Assembly: GCA_910577955.1 (NCBI GenBank) | Contig: CAJTNC010000007.1 | Coordinates: 81,215-145,214, forward strand | Length of the DNA: 64,000 nt | From: an uncultured Lachnospiraceae bacterium | GTDB lineage: Bacteria > Bacillota > Clostridia > Lachnospirales > Lachnospiraceae | Reading direction: 5' to 3' | Shown here: positions 35,325 through 43,717 of the stretch, one piece after another | Numbering within the stretch: the stretch's first letter is position 1 | Layout of the letters: each line of letters begins with the position of its first letter | Translations under genes and position numbers: made by a program | Notes under the pieces: generated by a model | Told to the model about the DNA's origin: nothing | Database searches by the model: none | What the model saw: only the letters and a program-made list of their open reading frames with translations

Positions 35325-35764
35325 TACATTACCTCTGTTGTTCCACCGAGTGCCTGAATCTTTTCCATTGCAGATGCACTGAAAGCATCTGCCTTAACGT
35401 TCAGCTTCTTGGTAAATTCTCCGTTTCCAAGGATTTTGACGCCGTCTCTGGGGTTCTTAACGATACCTCTCTCAATGAGCGCCTGTACATCTACGGTACT
35501 GTCATTATCAAATACTTCAAGAGCACTTAAATTAATGCCTACGATCTCTTTTCTGTTTCTGTTCTTAAAGCCTCTCTTAGGAAGCCGTCTGTACAAAGGC
35601 ATCTGACCGCCTTCAAAACCGATTCTCGGAGCGCCGGAACGAGCTTTCTGTCCTTTATGGCCTTTACCGGCAGTCTTGCCGTTACCTGAACCGTGTCCAC
35701 GACCTCTTCTGAAATTATTGCTGTGTTTGGAACCTTCTGCGGGTCTCAAGTTCGATAAATCCAT
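35324..35764 (-). CDS. rplO: 50S ribosomal protein L15
   Basis: 146 residues. Late-assembly protein; the glycine-rich basic N-terminus 'RRGRGHGSGNGKTAGKGHKG' threads into 23S rRNA and 'GGQMPLYRRLPKRGF' is conserved. Coupled to secY. Confidence 0.97.
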   Translation of the reverse strand: MDLSNLRPAEGSKHSNNFRRGRGHGSGNGKTAGKGHKGQKARSGAPRIGFEGGQMPLYRRLPKRGFKNRNRKEIVGINLSALEVFDNDSTVDVQALIERGIVKNPRDGVKILGNGEFTKKLNVKADAFSASAMEKIQALGGTTEVM

Positions 35765-35787
35765 TTTGATGACACCTCCTTTTCTCT

Positions 35788-35976
35788 CTAAGCTTCCTCT
35801 ACTTTTACTAAGTGTCTTACTTTTTGAATCATGCCTCTGGTAGCTTTGTTATCAGGATGCTCTACCGTCTGATGCATTTTCCGAAGTCCCAATGCAACGA
35901 CCGTAGCGCGCTGCTTAGGGATTGCGCCGATCGGAGATTTCACCAGAGTGATCTTCAATGTTTTCTTGTCTTCCAT
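35788..35976 (-). CDS. rpmD: 50S ribosomal protein L30
   Basis: 62 residues. 'KITLVKSPIGAIPKQRATV' and 'LGLRKMHQTVEHPD' are characteristic. Found between rpsE and rplO as usual. Confidence 0.96.
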   Translation of the reverse strand: MEDKKTLKITLVKSPIGAIPKQRATVVALGLRKMHQTVEHPDNKATRGMIQKVRHLVKVEEA

Positions 35977-35992
35977 GGGTTTTCTCTCCTTT

Positions 35993-36502
35993 CTAGCTTA
36001 CAACTTCTTCTACGGACTTACCGCGGTTCTTTGCAACCTCTTCCGGAGTCTTTAACTGACTCAAACCGGAAACTGCAGCAAGAACTACGTTCTGCTTGTT
36101 GTTGGAACCCAGCGATTTTGTACGAATATTCCGGATTCCCGCAAGTTCGCAGACGATACGCGCAGGGCCGCCCGCGATAATACCGGTACCTTCCGGAGCT
36201 TTCTTTAACAGAACCTCTGAAGAACCGTATCTTCCGATAAAATCATGGGTCACGCTGCCGTTCTCATCGATAGCAACGCTAACAAGATTCTTAATAGCAT
36301 CTTCTTTGCCTTTTCTGATTGCCTCAGGGATTTCAGTAGCTTTCCCCAGGCCGGCACCTACATGACCATTGCCGTCACCAACAACCACAAGAGCTGTAAA
36401 ACGCATATTACGTCCGCCCTTTACAACCTTAGTAACACGTTTGATGGTAACAACTTTTTCCGTTAATTCCATGTTGCTTATGTCTATGATTGTACGCTTC
36501 AT
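35993..36502 (-). CDS. rpsE: 30S ribosomal protein S5
   Basis: 169 residues. Involved in decoding accuracy and mRNA unwinding. Double-stranded RNA-binding fold at the N-terminus with 'KGGRNMRFTALVVVGDGNGH' and C-terminal 'LKKAPEGTGIIAGGPARIV'. ATG 36502 follows GGAAGGGAG; upstream frame is rplR leader. Confidence 0.97.
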   Translation of the reverse strand: MKRTIIDISNMELTEKVVTIKRVTKVVKGGRNMRFTALVVVGDGNGHVGAGLGKATEIPEAIRKGKEDAIKNLVSVAIDENGSVTHDFIGRYGSSEVLLKKAPEGTGIIAGGPARIVCELAGIRNIRTKSLGSNNKQNVVLAAVSGLSQLKTPEEVAKNRGKSVEEVVS

Positions 36503-36518
36503 GTACGTTTCTCCCTTC

Positions 36519-36887
36519 CTAGAATACAAGGCCAGCTTCTCTGGCCGCATCAGCTAACGCTGCTACTTTACCCTGATATATATAACCGCCTCTGTCAAAA
36601 ACCACCGTATTGATGCCTTTTTCCAGCGCTCTCTTACCGATCACCGTGCCAAGATATGCCGCTGCTTCAACGTTATTCGTCTTCTCCAACTCCGCTTTTA
36701 CCTCTTTCTCAAGAGTGCAGGCGGAAGCAAGAGTCACACCGGCTACATCGTCGATAATTTGAGCATACATATGATTATTGCTGCGGAATACTGCCAGACG
36801 AGGTCTCTCAGGGGTTCCGGACAAACGGTTACGCATTCTTCTGTGCTTTTTTGCACGCACTTCCTGTCTTGATTTTTTACTAACCAT
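36519..36887 (-). CDS. rplR: 50S ribosomal protein L18
   Basis: 122 residues. Binds 5S rRNA with L5. 'RLSGTPERPRLAVFRSNNHM' and 'VVFDRGGYIYQGKVAALADA' are conserved. ATG 36887 has AAGGAG at nine bases; GTG two codons upstream is less likely. Confidence 0.97.
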   Translation of the reverse strand: MVSKKSRQEVRAKKHRRMRNRLSGTPERPRLAVFRSNNHMYAQIIDDVAGVTLASACTLEKEVKAELEKTNNVEAAAYLGTVIGKRALEKGINTVVFDRGGYIYQGKVAALADAAREAGLVF

Positions 36888-36907
36888 TTTCACACTCTCC
36901 TTATCTG

Positions 36908-37450
36908 TTATTTCTTACCGGTCTTGCCGACTTTACGTCTGATCACTTCATCAGCATACTTGATACCCTTGCCCTTATAAGGCTCCGGTCTCCTCTTATC
37001 TCTGATCTCAGCCGCGAACTGGCCGACTTTCTCTTTATCGATGCCCTTTACGATGATCACGTTCTGGCCTTCCAAAACAGTCTCGATACCTTCGGGATCT
37101 GTCATCTCAACCGGATGGGAATAACCGAGAGACAAAGTGAGTACCTTGCCCGCCTTCGCCGCTCTGTAACCTACGCCGTTTACCTCCAGCTTTTTCTGGA
37201 AACCATCCGTCACGCCGACTACCATATTGTTGAGCAGCGTTCTGGTGAGGCCGTGTAAAGACTTCATTTTCTTCAAATCGTTGGGTCTGGATACGGTGAT
37301 CTCAGCACCTTCCAGTTTGATCTCCATCTCGGATGGAAGCACTCTCTCCAGAGTACCCTTGGGACCTTTTACGGTCACTTTATTATTTTCTGCAATTTCC
37401 ACAGTAACTCCTGCAGGAACCGCGATTGGCATTCTCCCTATACGTGACAT
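36908..37450 (-). CDS. rplF: 50S ribosomal protein L6
   Basis: 180 residues. 'SRIGRMPIAVPAGVTVEI' begins the first domain and 'PEPYKGKGIKYADEVIRRK' ends the second. ATG 37450 follows a perfect AGGAGG; the open frame extends 55 codons further upstream through the unusual spacer, but that part has no homology to L6. Confidence 0.97.
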   Translation of the reverse strand: MSRIGRMPIAVPAGVTVEIAENNKVTVKGPKGTLERVLPSEMEIKLEGAEITVSRPNDLKKMKSLHGLTRTLLNNMVVGVTDGFQKKLEVNGVGYRAAKAGKVLTLSLGYSHPVEMTDPEGIETVLEGQNVIIVKGIDKEKVGQFAAEIRDKRRPEPYKGKGIKYADEVIRRKVGKTGKK

Positions 37451-37604
37451 GCCCGTACCTCCTATATTCTTTATTTTGCTGCAGCGTATGGTTATCTCGA
37501 AAATCAGCCGCTTCGCGTCTGTTGCAGCTTCGCTGCTCTCCATTTTCTCGATGTCGGTCGCAAAAAACAAATACTCGCTTCGCTCGTGCTTGTTTTTATG
37601 CTTC
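37451..37604 (-). repeat. 154-bp palindromic insert between rpsH and rplF
   Basis: Ribosomal genes on either side are 13-40 bp apart; here the gap is 154 bp. It is bracketed by GTATGGT/ACCATAC (37486-37492 with 37607-37613, the latter touching the rpsH stop), contains the perfect hairpin GCAGC-TTC-GCTGC (37524-37536), three copies of GCTTCGC, and GATTTTC-type complementary arms. It resembles a small mobile palindromic element. Confidence 0.6.
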
Positions 37605-38006
37605 CTACCATACAAATGCTAATACTTCGCCGCCTACGCCTAACTCTCTTGCCTTCTTATCAGTGACAACGCCCTGATTTGTAGAAACGATTGCGATTCC
37701 AAGGCCGCCCAGAACTTTCGGCATATCTTCCTTACCTGCATATACCCGAAGACCCGGTTTGGAAATTCTCTTGAGGCCGGAAATGATCTTCTCATTTTTG
37801 TCTGCGCCGTACTTCAGAGTAATGCGGATCGTATCGAATGAACCGTCTTCTATTACTTCAAATTTTTTGATATAACCTTCATCTGACAGAATCTGCGCGA
37901 TAGCAAGTTTCATTCTGGATGAGGGTACGTCTACTGTATCATGTTTTGCAGTATTTGCGTTACGGATTCTCGTAAGCATATCTGCAATAGGGTCACTCAT
38001 TGTCAT
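37605..38006 (-). CDS. rpsH: 30S ribosomal protein S8
   Basis: 133 residues. Central-domain 16S rRNA-binding protein. 'DPIADMLTRIRNANTAKHD', 'KPGLRVYAGKEDMPKVLGGL' and 'GVVTDKKARELGVGGEVLAF' (key: DKKARELGVGGE) are conserved. ATG 38006 follows AAGGAGG. Confidence 0.97.
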   Translation of the reverse strand: MTMSDPIADMLTRIRNANTAKHDTVDVPSSRMKLAIAQILSDEGYIKKFEVIEDGSFDTIRITLKYGADKNEKIISGLKRISKPGLRVYAGKEDMPKVLGGLGIAIVSTNQGVVTDKKARELGVGGEVLAFVW

Positions 38007-38047
38007 GGTCAGTTTCCTCCTTCTTCATTTAGACTCATCACGCTTTT

Positions 38048-38233
38048 CTACCAGCTTGATTTCTTCACGCCGGGAATCTCGCCCTTATATGCCAACTCAC
38101 GGAAGCAAATTCTGCAGATTCCGTATTTTCTTAAATATGCGTGGGGACGACCACAAATTTTACAGCGGCTGTATGCTCTTGTTGAAAATTTCGGTTTGCG
38201 CTGCTGTTTGATCTTCATCGCTGTTTTAGCCAT
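38048..38233 (-). CDS. rpsN: 30S ribosomal protein S14, zinc type
   Basis: 61 residues. Two CxxC pairs ('CKICGRPHAYLRKYGICRIC') bind zinc, marking the short C-plus S14 used under zinc sufficiency. Between rplE and rpsH as expected. Confidence 0.97.
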   Translation of the reverse strand: MAKTAMKIKQQRKPKFSTRAYSRCKICGRPHAYLRKYGICRICFRELAYKGEIPGVKKSSW

Positions 38234-38248
38234 GGAATTTACCTCCTG

Positions 38249-38788
38249 TTATTTTTGGTAAGGCATATTGAATAATCTGAGTAACTCGCGTGCTTCCTCG
38301 TCCGTCTTTGCGGTAGTTACAATGATTATATCCATGCCTCTTACTTTGTCGATCTTATCATATTCAATTTCCGGGAAGATGATCTGTTCTTTAATGCCTA
38401 ATGTGTAGTTGCCTCTTCCGTCAAACGCGTTTGCGCTGACACCTCTGAAGTCACGCACACGGGGCAGTGCCAGATTCACAAGGCGGTCTAAAAACTCATA
38501 CATTTTCTCGCCGCGCAGTGTAGTCTTGCAGCCGATGGACTGTCCTTCCCTGATCTTAAAGTTAGCGATAGATTTTTTTGCCTTTGTTACAACAGCATGC
38601 TGACCTGAAATCTTCTCCATATCAGCCACAGCAGCTTCGAGTACCTTCGGATTTTCCTTTGCCTCACCAACACCCATATTGATAACGATCTTGTCGATTT
38701 TCGGAACTTCCATGATATTCTTATAGCCAAACTTTTTGATCATAGCGTCTACGATCTCGTTTTTGTACATATCTTTTAATCTGCTCAT
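38249..38788 (-). CDS. rplE: 50S ribosomal protein L5
   Basis: 179 residues. Binds 5S rRNA and contacts P-site tRNA. 'IVINMGVGEAKENPK', 'TKAKKSIANFKIREGQSIGC' and 'DFRGVSANAFDGRGNYTLGI' are conserved. Confidence 0.97.
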   Translation of the reverse strand: MSRLKDMYKNEIVDAMIKKFGYKNIMEVPKIDKIVINMGVGEAKENPKVLEAAVADMEKISGQHAVVTKAKKSIANFKIREGQSIGCKTTLRGEKMYEFLDRLVNLALPRVRDFRGVSANAFDGRGNYTLGIKEQIIFPEIEYDKIDKVRGMDIIIVTTAKTDEEARELLRLFNMPYQK

Positions 38789-38803
38789 GTTTACCCTCCT
38801 TCC

Positions 38804-39115
38804 TTAACCGATAATATCGCCTGTGGATTTGGCAAAACGGACTTTTTTATCTCCATCCATCTTGAATCCTATTCTGGTAGTTTTTCCTTTGTGCACATAC
38901 ATCACGTTGGAAATATCGAGCATCGCTTCTCTCTGCACAATACCGCCGTTTGCGTTTGCTGCTGAAGGTTTCATATGCTTTGTGATCATATTTGCGCCTT
39001 CCACAAGCACTCTGCCGTTCTTGCGGTCAATGTCGAGCACCTTGCCTTCTTTGCCTTTATCTTTGCCGGCGATCACTCTCACGGTGTCGCCCTTTTTGAT
39101 TTTTAACATCGCCAT
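38804..39115 (-). CDS. rplX: 50S ribosomal protein L24
   Basis: 103 residues. Assembly initiator with a KOW motif, 'IKKGDTVRVIAGKDKGKEGK'. ATG 39115 follows AGGAGGGTACC; a second ATG two codons later is possible. Upstream open frame overlaps rplN and is not coding. Confidence 0.96.
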   Translation of the reverse strand: MAMLKIKKGDTVRVIAGKDKGKEGKVLDIDRKNGRVLVEGANMITKHMKPSAANANGGIVQREAMLDISNVMYVHKGKTTRIGFKMDGDKKVRFAKSTGDIIG

Positions 39116-39128
39116 AACCGGTACCCTC

Positions 39129-39497
39129 CTATAATACTTCCGGAGCCAAAGAAACAATCTTCATAAACTGTTTCTCACGAAGCTCTCTTGCTACCGGTCC
39201 AAAGATACGGGTTCCTCTCGGAGTTTTGTCATCTTTGATAATAACAGCAGCATTTTCATCGAATCTGATGTATGAACCATCTTTGCGGCGGGCGCCTTTT
39301 ACAGTACGCACAACTACAGCTTTTACCACATCGCCCTTTTTCACAACGCCGCCTGGTGTTGCATCTTTGACAGTAGCAACAATTATATCACCAATCCCTG
39401 CATATCTTCTTACAGAGCCGCCCATCACTCTGATGCAAAGCAGCTCTTTTGCACCTGTGTTATCGGCAACTTTCAGTCTGGTTTCCTGCTGAACCAT
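39129..39497 (-). CDS. rplN: 50S ribosomal protein L14
   Basis: 122 residues. 'VQQETRLKVADNTGAKELLC', 'GDIIVATVKDATPGG' and 'FGPVARELREKQFMKIVSLA' are conserved. Normal length and position. Confidence 0.97.
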   Translation of the reverse strand: MVQQETRLKVADNTGAKELLCIRVMGGSVRRYAGIGDIIVATVKDATPGGVVKKGDVVKAVVVRTVKGARRKDGSYIRFDENAAVIIKDDKTPRGTRIFGPVARELREKQFMKIVSLAPEVL

Positions 39498-39514
39498 GTT
39501 GATTCTCCTTTCAA

Positions 39515-39769
39515 TTATTTCGCTCTTTCAACGATCTCCACAAGTCTCCATCTCTTGTCTTTGGACAAAGGCCTTGTCTCCATAACTCTCACTGTGTCAC
39601 CGATATGACAGTCATTGTTCTCGTCATGAGCTTTCAATTTGTAAGTTCTCTTCACGATCTTGTTGTAGAGCGGATGTCTCTCATTGTTCTGAATCGCCAC
39701 AACGATCGTCTTATCCATTTTATCGCTGACAACCTTACCGGTACGCGTTTTTCTTAAATTTCTTTCCAC
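39515..39769 (-). CDS. rpsQ: 30S ribosomal protein S17
   Basis: 84 residues, OB fold binding 16S rRNA helix 11. 'RKTRTGKVVSDKMDKTIVV' and 'GDTVRVMETRPLSKDKRWRL' are conserved. Confidence 0.97.
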   Translation of the reverse strand: MERNLRKTRTGKVVSDKMDKTIVVAIQNNERHPLYNKIVKRTYKLKAHDENNDCHIGDTVRVMETRPLSKDKRWRLVEIVERAK

Positions 39770-39805
39770 GGTTTGCTCTCCTTTCCAGTTAATACAATAC
39801 GTTAG

Positions 39806-40006
39806 TTAGTTTTCCTGTGCTGTGATCACGGTCTGAATGCGGGCGATATTTCTTCTCACCTCTTTGATCCGTGCCGTATTGTCCAACTGATTTGTTGCAT
39901 TCTGGAACCTCAAATTGAAAAGTTCTTTCTTGGCAGCCACCAACTCTTCCGTTAATTCCGCAGGAGTTTTTGCCCTTAAATCTTCTACATATTTATTAGT
40001 TTTCAT
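39806..40006 (-). CDS. rpmC: 50S ribosomal protein L29
   Basis: 66 residues, two-helix protein near the tunnel exit. 'ELTEELVAAKKELFNLRFQ' and 'RIKEVRRNIARIQTV' are conserved. ATG 40006 lies inside the last codons of rplP, an 11-base overlap, so it is coupled to L16. Confidence 0.95.
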   Translation of the reverse strand: MKTNKYVEDLRAKTPAELTEELVAAKKELFNLRFQNATNQLDNTARIKEVRRNIARIQTVITAQEN

Positions 40007-40433
40007 TTGCTGCACCGCCTTCCAAGTCTGCTTTAGAAACGACTTTACATTTACATGGAAGCTTATGTGTTGCAAGACGCAGCGCTTCTCTCGCGACCTC
40101 CTCAGGTACCCCTGCGATCTCGAAAAGCACACGTCCCGGCTTAACAACTGCTACCCAGTACTCCAGAGTACCTTTACCGGAACCCATACGGGTCTCTGCC
40201 GGTTTTGTTGTTACCGGTTTATCCGGGAAGATCTTGATCCAGACTTTACCGCCACGTTTCACGTAACGGGTCATAGCCACACGGGCTGCTTCGATCTGGT
40301 TTGATTTGATCCATGCGGGTTCCATTGCGATAATACCATATTCGCCATAGGTAATCGTTGTACCTCTGGTAGGTTTTCCTGCCATAGAACCACGGAACTG
40401 TTTACGACGTTTTACTCTTTTTGGCATTAACAT
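39996..40433 (-). CDS. rplP: 50S ribosomal protein L16
   Basis: 145 residues. Contacts A-site tRNA and helps shape the peptidyl-transferase centre. 'PKRVKRRKQFRGSMAGKPTR', 'GKVWIKIFPDKPVTTKPAET' and 'GKGTLEYWVAVVKPG' are conserved. Starts two bases after the rpsC stop. Confidence 0.97.
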   Translation of the reverse strand: MLMPKRVKRRKQFRGSMAGKPTRGTTITYGEYGIIAMEPAWIKSNQIEAARVAMTRYVKRGGKVWIKIFPDKPVTTKPAETRMGSGKGTLEYWVAVVKPGRVLFEIAGVPEEVAREALRLATHKLPCKCKVVSKADLEGGAANEN

Positions 40434-40435
40434 AA

Positions 40436-41092
40436 TTATTTCTCGCTCCCTTCCTTATTTCCTTTGGCGGGAAGTACTTCGCCCTTGTAGATCCAAACCT
40501 TCACACCGACTTTGCCGTATGTGGTATCTGCCTCTGCAAAACCATAATCAATATCGGCTCTCAATGTCTGAAGCGGAATAGTACCTTCGCTGTAGAACTC
40601 CGTACGGGCAATATCCGCGCCGCCCAGACGTCCGGAAACAGCCGCTTTGATGCCAAGCGCTCTCGCTTTCATCGTTCTGCCCATGCAGGATTTCATTGCT
40701 CTTCTGAAAGATACACGATTTTCAAGCTGCTGTGCGATATTTTCCGCAACGAGCTGTGCATCCCTGTCCGGCACTTTGATCTCTTTAATGTCGATCAGCA
40801 CTTTCTTGTCAGTCAGTTTGGAGAGTTCCGCTTTTGTCTTCTCGATCTCCGCGCCGCTCTTACCGATCACCACACCGGGTTTCGCTGTATAAATGATCAC
40901 TTTCACTCTGTCGGAAGCTCTTTCAATTTCAATTTTAGAGATACCGGCAGCGTATAATTTTTTCTTCAGATATTTTCTGATATTGTAGTCTTCCACCAGA
41001 TAATCTGCGAAATCGCCTTCAGCATACCATCTGGAATCCCAATCCTTAATGATGCCTACTCTGAGGCCGTGGGGATTAACTTTCTGTCCCAT
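40436..41092 (-). CDS. rpsC: 30S ribosomal protein S3
   Basis: 218 residues. Part of the mRNA entry channel helicase. 'GQKVNPHGLRVGIIKDWDSR', KH domain 'PGVVIGKSGAEI' and C-terminal 'YGFAEADTTYGKVGVKVWIY' are conserved. A 60-bp spacer with two small hairpins separates it from rplV. Confidence 0.97.
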   Translation of the reverse strand: MGQKVNPHGLRVGIIKDWDSRWYAEGDFADYLVEDYNIRKYLKKKLYAAGISKIEIERASDRVKVIIYTAKPGVVIGKSGAEIEKTKAELSKLTDKKVLIDIKEIKVPDRDAQLVAENIAQQLENRVSFRRAMKSCMGRTMKARALGIKAAVSGRLGGADIARTEFYSEGTIPLQTLRADIDYGFAEADTTYGKVGVKVWIYKGEVLPAKGNKEGSEK

Positions 41093-41107
41093 ATATTCGC
41101 TCCTTCC

Positions 41108-41139
41108 TGCTCACGTGGTGAGCATACTCATATAATGAG
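41108..41139. repeat. Two adjacent hairpins, rplV-rpsC spacer
   Basis: TGCTCAC-GTG-GTGAGCA at 41108-41124 (7-bp stem) and CTCAT-ATA-ATGAG at 41127-41139 (5-bp stem), between two ribosomal genes and upstream of the rpsC ribosome binding site. Confidence 0.7.
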
Positions 41140-41152
41140 CATTCTCTCTCTC

Positions 41153-41545
41153 TTATTTCTCGTTCAGCACAATCGTGATATGGCTCATCCTCTTTTCAAT
41201 TCTGTAAGCCCTGCCCTGTGCTCTGGGTCTCACACGTTTCATAATAGGACCGTCGTTTGCATAGCACTCCTCGATGTAGAGGTTCGATGCATTCATGCTG
41301 CCGCCGCTTGTATACTCAGCGTTAGCCACTGCTGATTCCAGTAATTTCTTGATCACACCGGAAGCGTATCTCGGATTGTACTCCAGAATAGCAAGAGCGC
41401 TTGTCACGTCTTTGCCTCTGATGGCGTCTAATACAAAGCATGCTTTCTGTACAGGAATCCTTGCGTAAGATAACTTAGCGGAAGGTCTTGTATCTTTCTG
41501 AGCATTTCTTTCTCTTTTAATCTGACTTCTATGTCCTTTAGCCAT
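41153..41545 (-). CDS. rplV: 50S ribosomal protein L22
   Basis: 130 residues. Its extended loop lines the exit tunnel. 'AKLSYARIPVQKACFVLDAI', 'RGKDVTSALAIL' and 'RPRAQGRAYRIEKRMSHITI' are conserved. A perfect hairpin ends three bases before its AAAGGAGG site. Confidence 0.97.
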   Translation of the reverse strand: MAKGHRSQIKRERNAQKDTRPSAKLSYARIPVQKACFVLDAIRGKDVTSALAILEYNPRYASGVIKKLLESAVANAEYTSGGSMNASNLYIEECYANDGPIMKRVRPRAQGRAYRIEKRMSHITIVLNEK

Positions 41546-41562
41546 AGTTTAAACCTCCTTTC

Positions 41563-41587
41563 ATATGAAAATCCTCGATTTTCATAT
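41563..41587 (-). promoter_or_regulatory. Perfect 11-bp hairpin upstream of rplV ribosome binding site
   Basis: ATATGAAAATC and GATTTTCATAT pair perfectly around a 3-nt loop in the 49-bp rpsS-rplV spacer. Within it a 15-codon frame starts ATG AAA ATC and overlaps the rplV start codon region. It could tune L22 translation or protect an RNA end. Confidence 0.6.
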
Positions 41588-41594
41588 TAACCTT

Positions 41595-41876
41595 TCATCT
41601 CACTTTGGATTTCTTATCTTCTTTTGCATGTCCTCTGTAAGTTCTTGTCGCAACGAACTCACCCAATTTATGCCCAACCATATCTTCTGTCACATAGACA
41701 GGCACATGTTTTCTGCCGTCATGAACCGCAAACGTATGTCCTACGAATGACGGGAAAATTGTGGAACGGCGGGACCAGGTCTTTACGACCTGTTTCTGGC
41801 CGGACGCATTTAAAGCATCTACTTTTTTCAGTAAGCTTTCATCTGCGAATGGTCCTTTTTTCAATGATCTCGACAT
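41595..41876 (-). CDS. rpsS: 30S ribosomal protein S19
   Basis: 93 residues. Head protein with S13. 'SRSLKKGPFADESLLKKVD', 'TWSRRSTIFPSFVGHTFAVH' and 'VTEDMVGHKLGEFVATRTYR' are conserved. Confidence 0.97.
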   Translation of the reverse strand: MSRSLKKGPFADESLLKKVDALNASGQKQVVKTWSRRSTIFPSFVGHTFAVHDGRKHVPVYVTEDMVGHKLGEFVATRTYRGHAKEDKKSKVR

Positions 41877-41898
41877 GATTCTTCCTCCTCAATATTCT

Positions 41899-42741
41899 CT
41901 ACTTGATCGCTCTGCCGTCTCTTCTTCTCACAATAAGCTTGTTGGAAGCTTTTTTCTTCTTACGGGTCTTTAAGCCGAGCGCAGGTTTGCCCCAAGGTGT
42001 ACTCGGGCCCGGACGTCCGATCGGTGCACGTCCCTCACCACCACCGTGAGGATGGTCATTCGGGTTCATAACAGAACCGCGGACTGTAGGTCTGATACCC
42101 ATGTGACGTTTCCGTCCTGCTTTACCAATATTGATAAGGTTGTGATCAACGTTGCCCACCACACCGATTGTGGCACGGCATACGCCGAGAACCATTCTCA
42201 TCTCGCCGGAAGGAAGACGAAGTGTTACATACTTGCCTTCTTTCGCCATAAGCTGCGCGCTGTTGCCGGCGCTGCGGACCATCTGGCCGCCCTTGCCCGG
42301 GTGCAGCTCAATGTTGTGTACCTGCGTACCAACCGGAATATTTTCGAGAGGCAGACAGTTGCCGACTCTGATCTCCGCTTCGGGGCCGTTCATGACTTTC
42401 ATGCCGTCAGTCAGTCCCTCGGGAGCAATGATATATGCCTTTTCACCGTCTGCATAACAGATCAGTGCGATATTTGCGGTTCTGTTCGGATCGTACTCGA
42501 TGCCGACCACCTTCGCCGGAATACCGTCTTTCGTTCTCTTGAAATCAATGATCCTGTATTTCCGTCTGCTGCCGCCTCCGCGGTGACGAACAGTGATCTT
42601 ACCCTGATTGTTGCGGCCCGCATTCTTTTTCTTGCTTGCAAGCAGAGACTTTTCAGGGGTCTTCTTCGTGATCTCAGAGAAATCAGAACCAGTCATGTGT
42701 CTTCTGGAAGGTGTATATGGGTTATAGGTTTTAATTCCCAT
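41899..42741 (-). CDS. rplB: 50S ribosomal protein L2
   Basis: 280 residues. Near the peptidyl-transferase centre and bridge B7. 'KTYNPYTPSRRHMTGSDF', 'RHRGGGSRRKYRIIDFKR' and 'RGSVMNPNDHPHGGGEGRAP' are conserved, the last holding the key histidine. Confidence 0.98.
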   Translation of the reverse strand: MGIKTYNPYTPSRRHMTGSDFSEITKKTPEKSLLASKKKNAGRNNQGKITVRHRGGGSRRKYRIIDFKRTKDGIPAKVVGIEYDPNRTANIALICYADGEKAYIIAPEGLTDGMKVMNGPEAEIRVGNCLPLENIPVGTQVHNIELHPGKGGQMVRSAGNSAQLMAKEGKYVTLRLPSGEMRMVLGVCRATIGVVGNVDHNLINIGKAGRKRHMGIRPTVRGSVMNPNDHPHGGGEGRAPIGRPGPSTPWGKPALGLKTRKKKKASNKLIVRRRDGRAIK

Positions 42742-42769
42742 GTCTTTTTTCTCCTTTACTTTTCAGATT

Positions 42770-43069
42770 TTAGAGTCCTGTAAAGATTTCAATCTCTTTA
42801 CTGTCAGCGGTAAGCTGAACGATGGCTTTTTTCCTCTTAGCCGTTCTGCCGACTGTCATGCCTCTTCTTTTCTTCTTGCCGTCAAGGTTCATCGTGTTGA
42901 CACGCTCCACCTTGGTTCCCTCAAACATCTTTTCCACTGCCTCTTTCACCTGCGTTTTTGTCGCATCGGGATGCACCAGAAATGTGTATTTCTTATCGGC
43001 CATACCGGACATGCTCTTCTCTGTGATGACCGGTTTCAGGATGATATCATAATATTTCAAATCAGCCAT
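42770..43069 (-). CDS. rplW: 50S ribosomal protein L23
   Basis: 99 residues. Tunnel-exit docking site for trigger factor and SRP. 'DIILKPVITEKSMSGMADKK' and 'VERVNTMNLDGKKKRRG' are typical. Start overlaps the rplD stop by one base (TAATG). Confidence 0.97.
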   Translation of the reverse strand: MADLKYYDIILKPVITEKSMSGMADKKYTFLVHPDATKTQVKEAVEKMFEGTKVERVNTMNLDGKKKRRGMTVGRTAKRKKAIVQLTADSKEIEIFTGL

Positions 43070-43692
43070 TATGCATACACCTCCTCAATTTTCGTTACGG
43101 CATCCTTTGTCAGGATCAGTGTTCCCGCATTCAGGATATCGTAAACGTTGATCGTTTCCGGCAGAGCTGTCTTTACAAAAGGCAGATTGTTTGCGGATTT
43201 AACCACCACATCATCCTTCTCGCCCAGCACAACCAGTGATTTGCCCTCTACTTTCAGGTTATCCATCACCGTTTTAAACTTCTTTGTCTTGATCTCATCA
43301 AATTTCAGTTCGTCCAAAACGATGAGTTTGCTTGTCGCTACTTTGTCAGATAATACCGACTTAAGAGCCGCTCTCTTCTCTTTTTTATTCATCTTAAAGG
43401 AATAGTCTCTCGGTACGGGTGCGAACACTACGCCGCCGCCCTTCCACTGAGGAGATCTTGTGGATCCCTGTCTCGCATGACCGGTTCCTTTCTGTCTCCA
43501 CGGTTTTCTGCCGCCGCCGGAAACTTCGCCGCGGGTCTTCGCTTTCTGCGTTCCCTGACGTTTATTGGCAAGCTGCTGCACTACTGCCATATGCACAAGA
43601 TGTTCGTTTACTTCCACGCCGAACACCGCATCGTTTAACTCGACAGTGCCAACTTCCTTGCCTTCCATATTATAAACAGATACGTTAGCCAT
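43069..43692 (-). CDS. rplD: 50S ribosomal protein L4
   Basis: 207 residues. 'RGEVSGGGRKPWRQKGTGHA' and 'RQGSTRSPQWKGGGVVFAP' form the tunnel loop. In other bacteria L4 represses the S10 operon by binding its leader RNA; the long leader at 44790-45139 makes this plausible here. Confidence 0.97.
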   Translation of the reverse strand: MANVSVYNMEGKEVGTVELNDAVFGVEVNEHLVHMAVVQQLANKRQGTQKAKTRGEVSGGGRKPWRQKGTGHARQGSTRSPQWKGGGVVFAPVPRDYSFKMNKKEKRAALKSVLSDKVATSKLIVLDELKFDEIKTKKFKTVMDNLKVEGKSLVVLGEKDDVVVKSANNLPFVKTALPETINVYDILNAGTLILTKDAVTKIEEVYA

Positions 43693-43717
43693 CTCTTTGT
43701 CCTCCTTTCGCCCCGAA

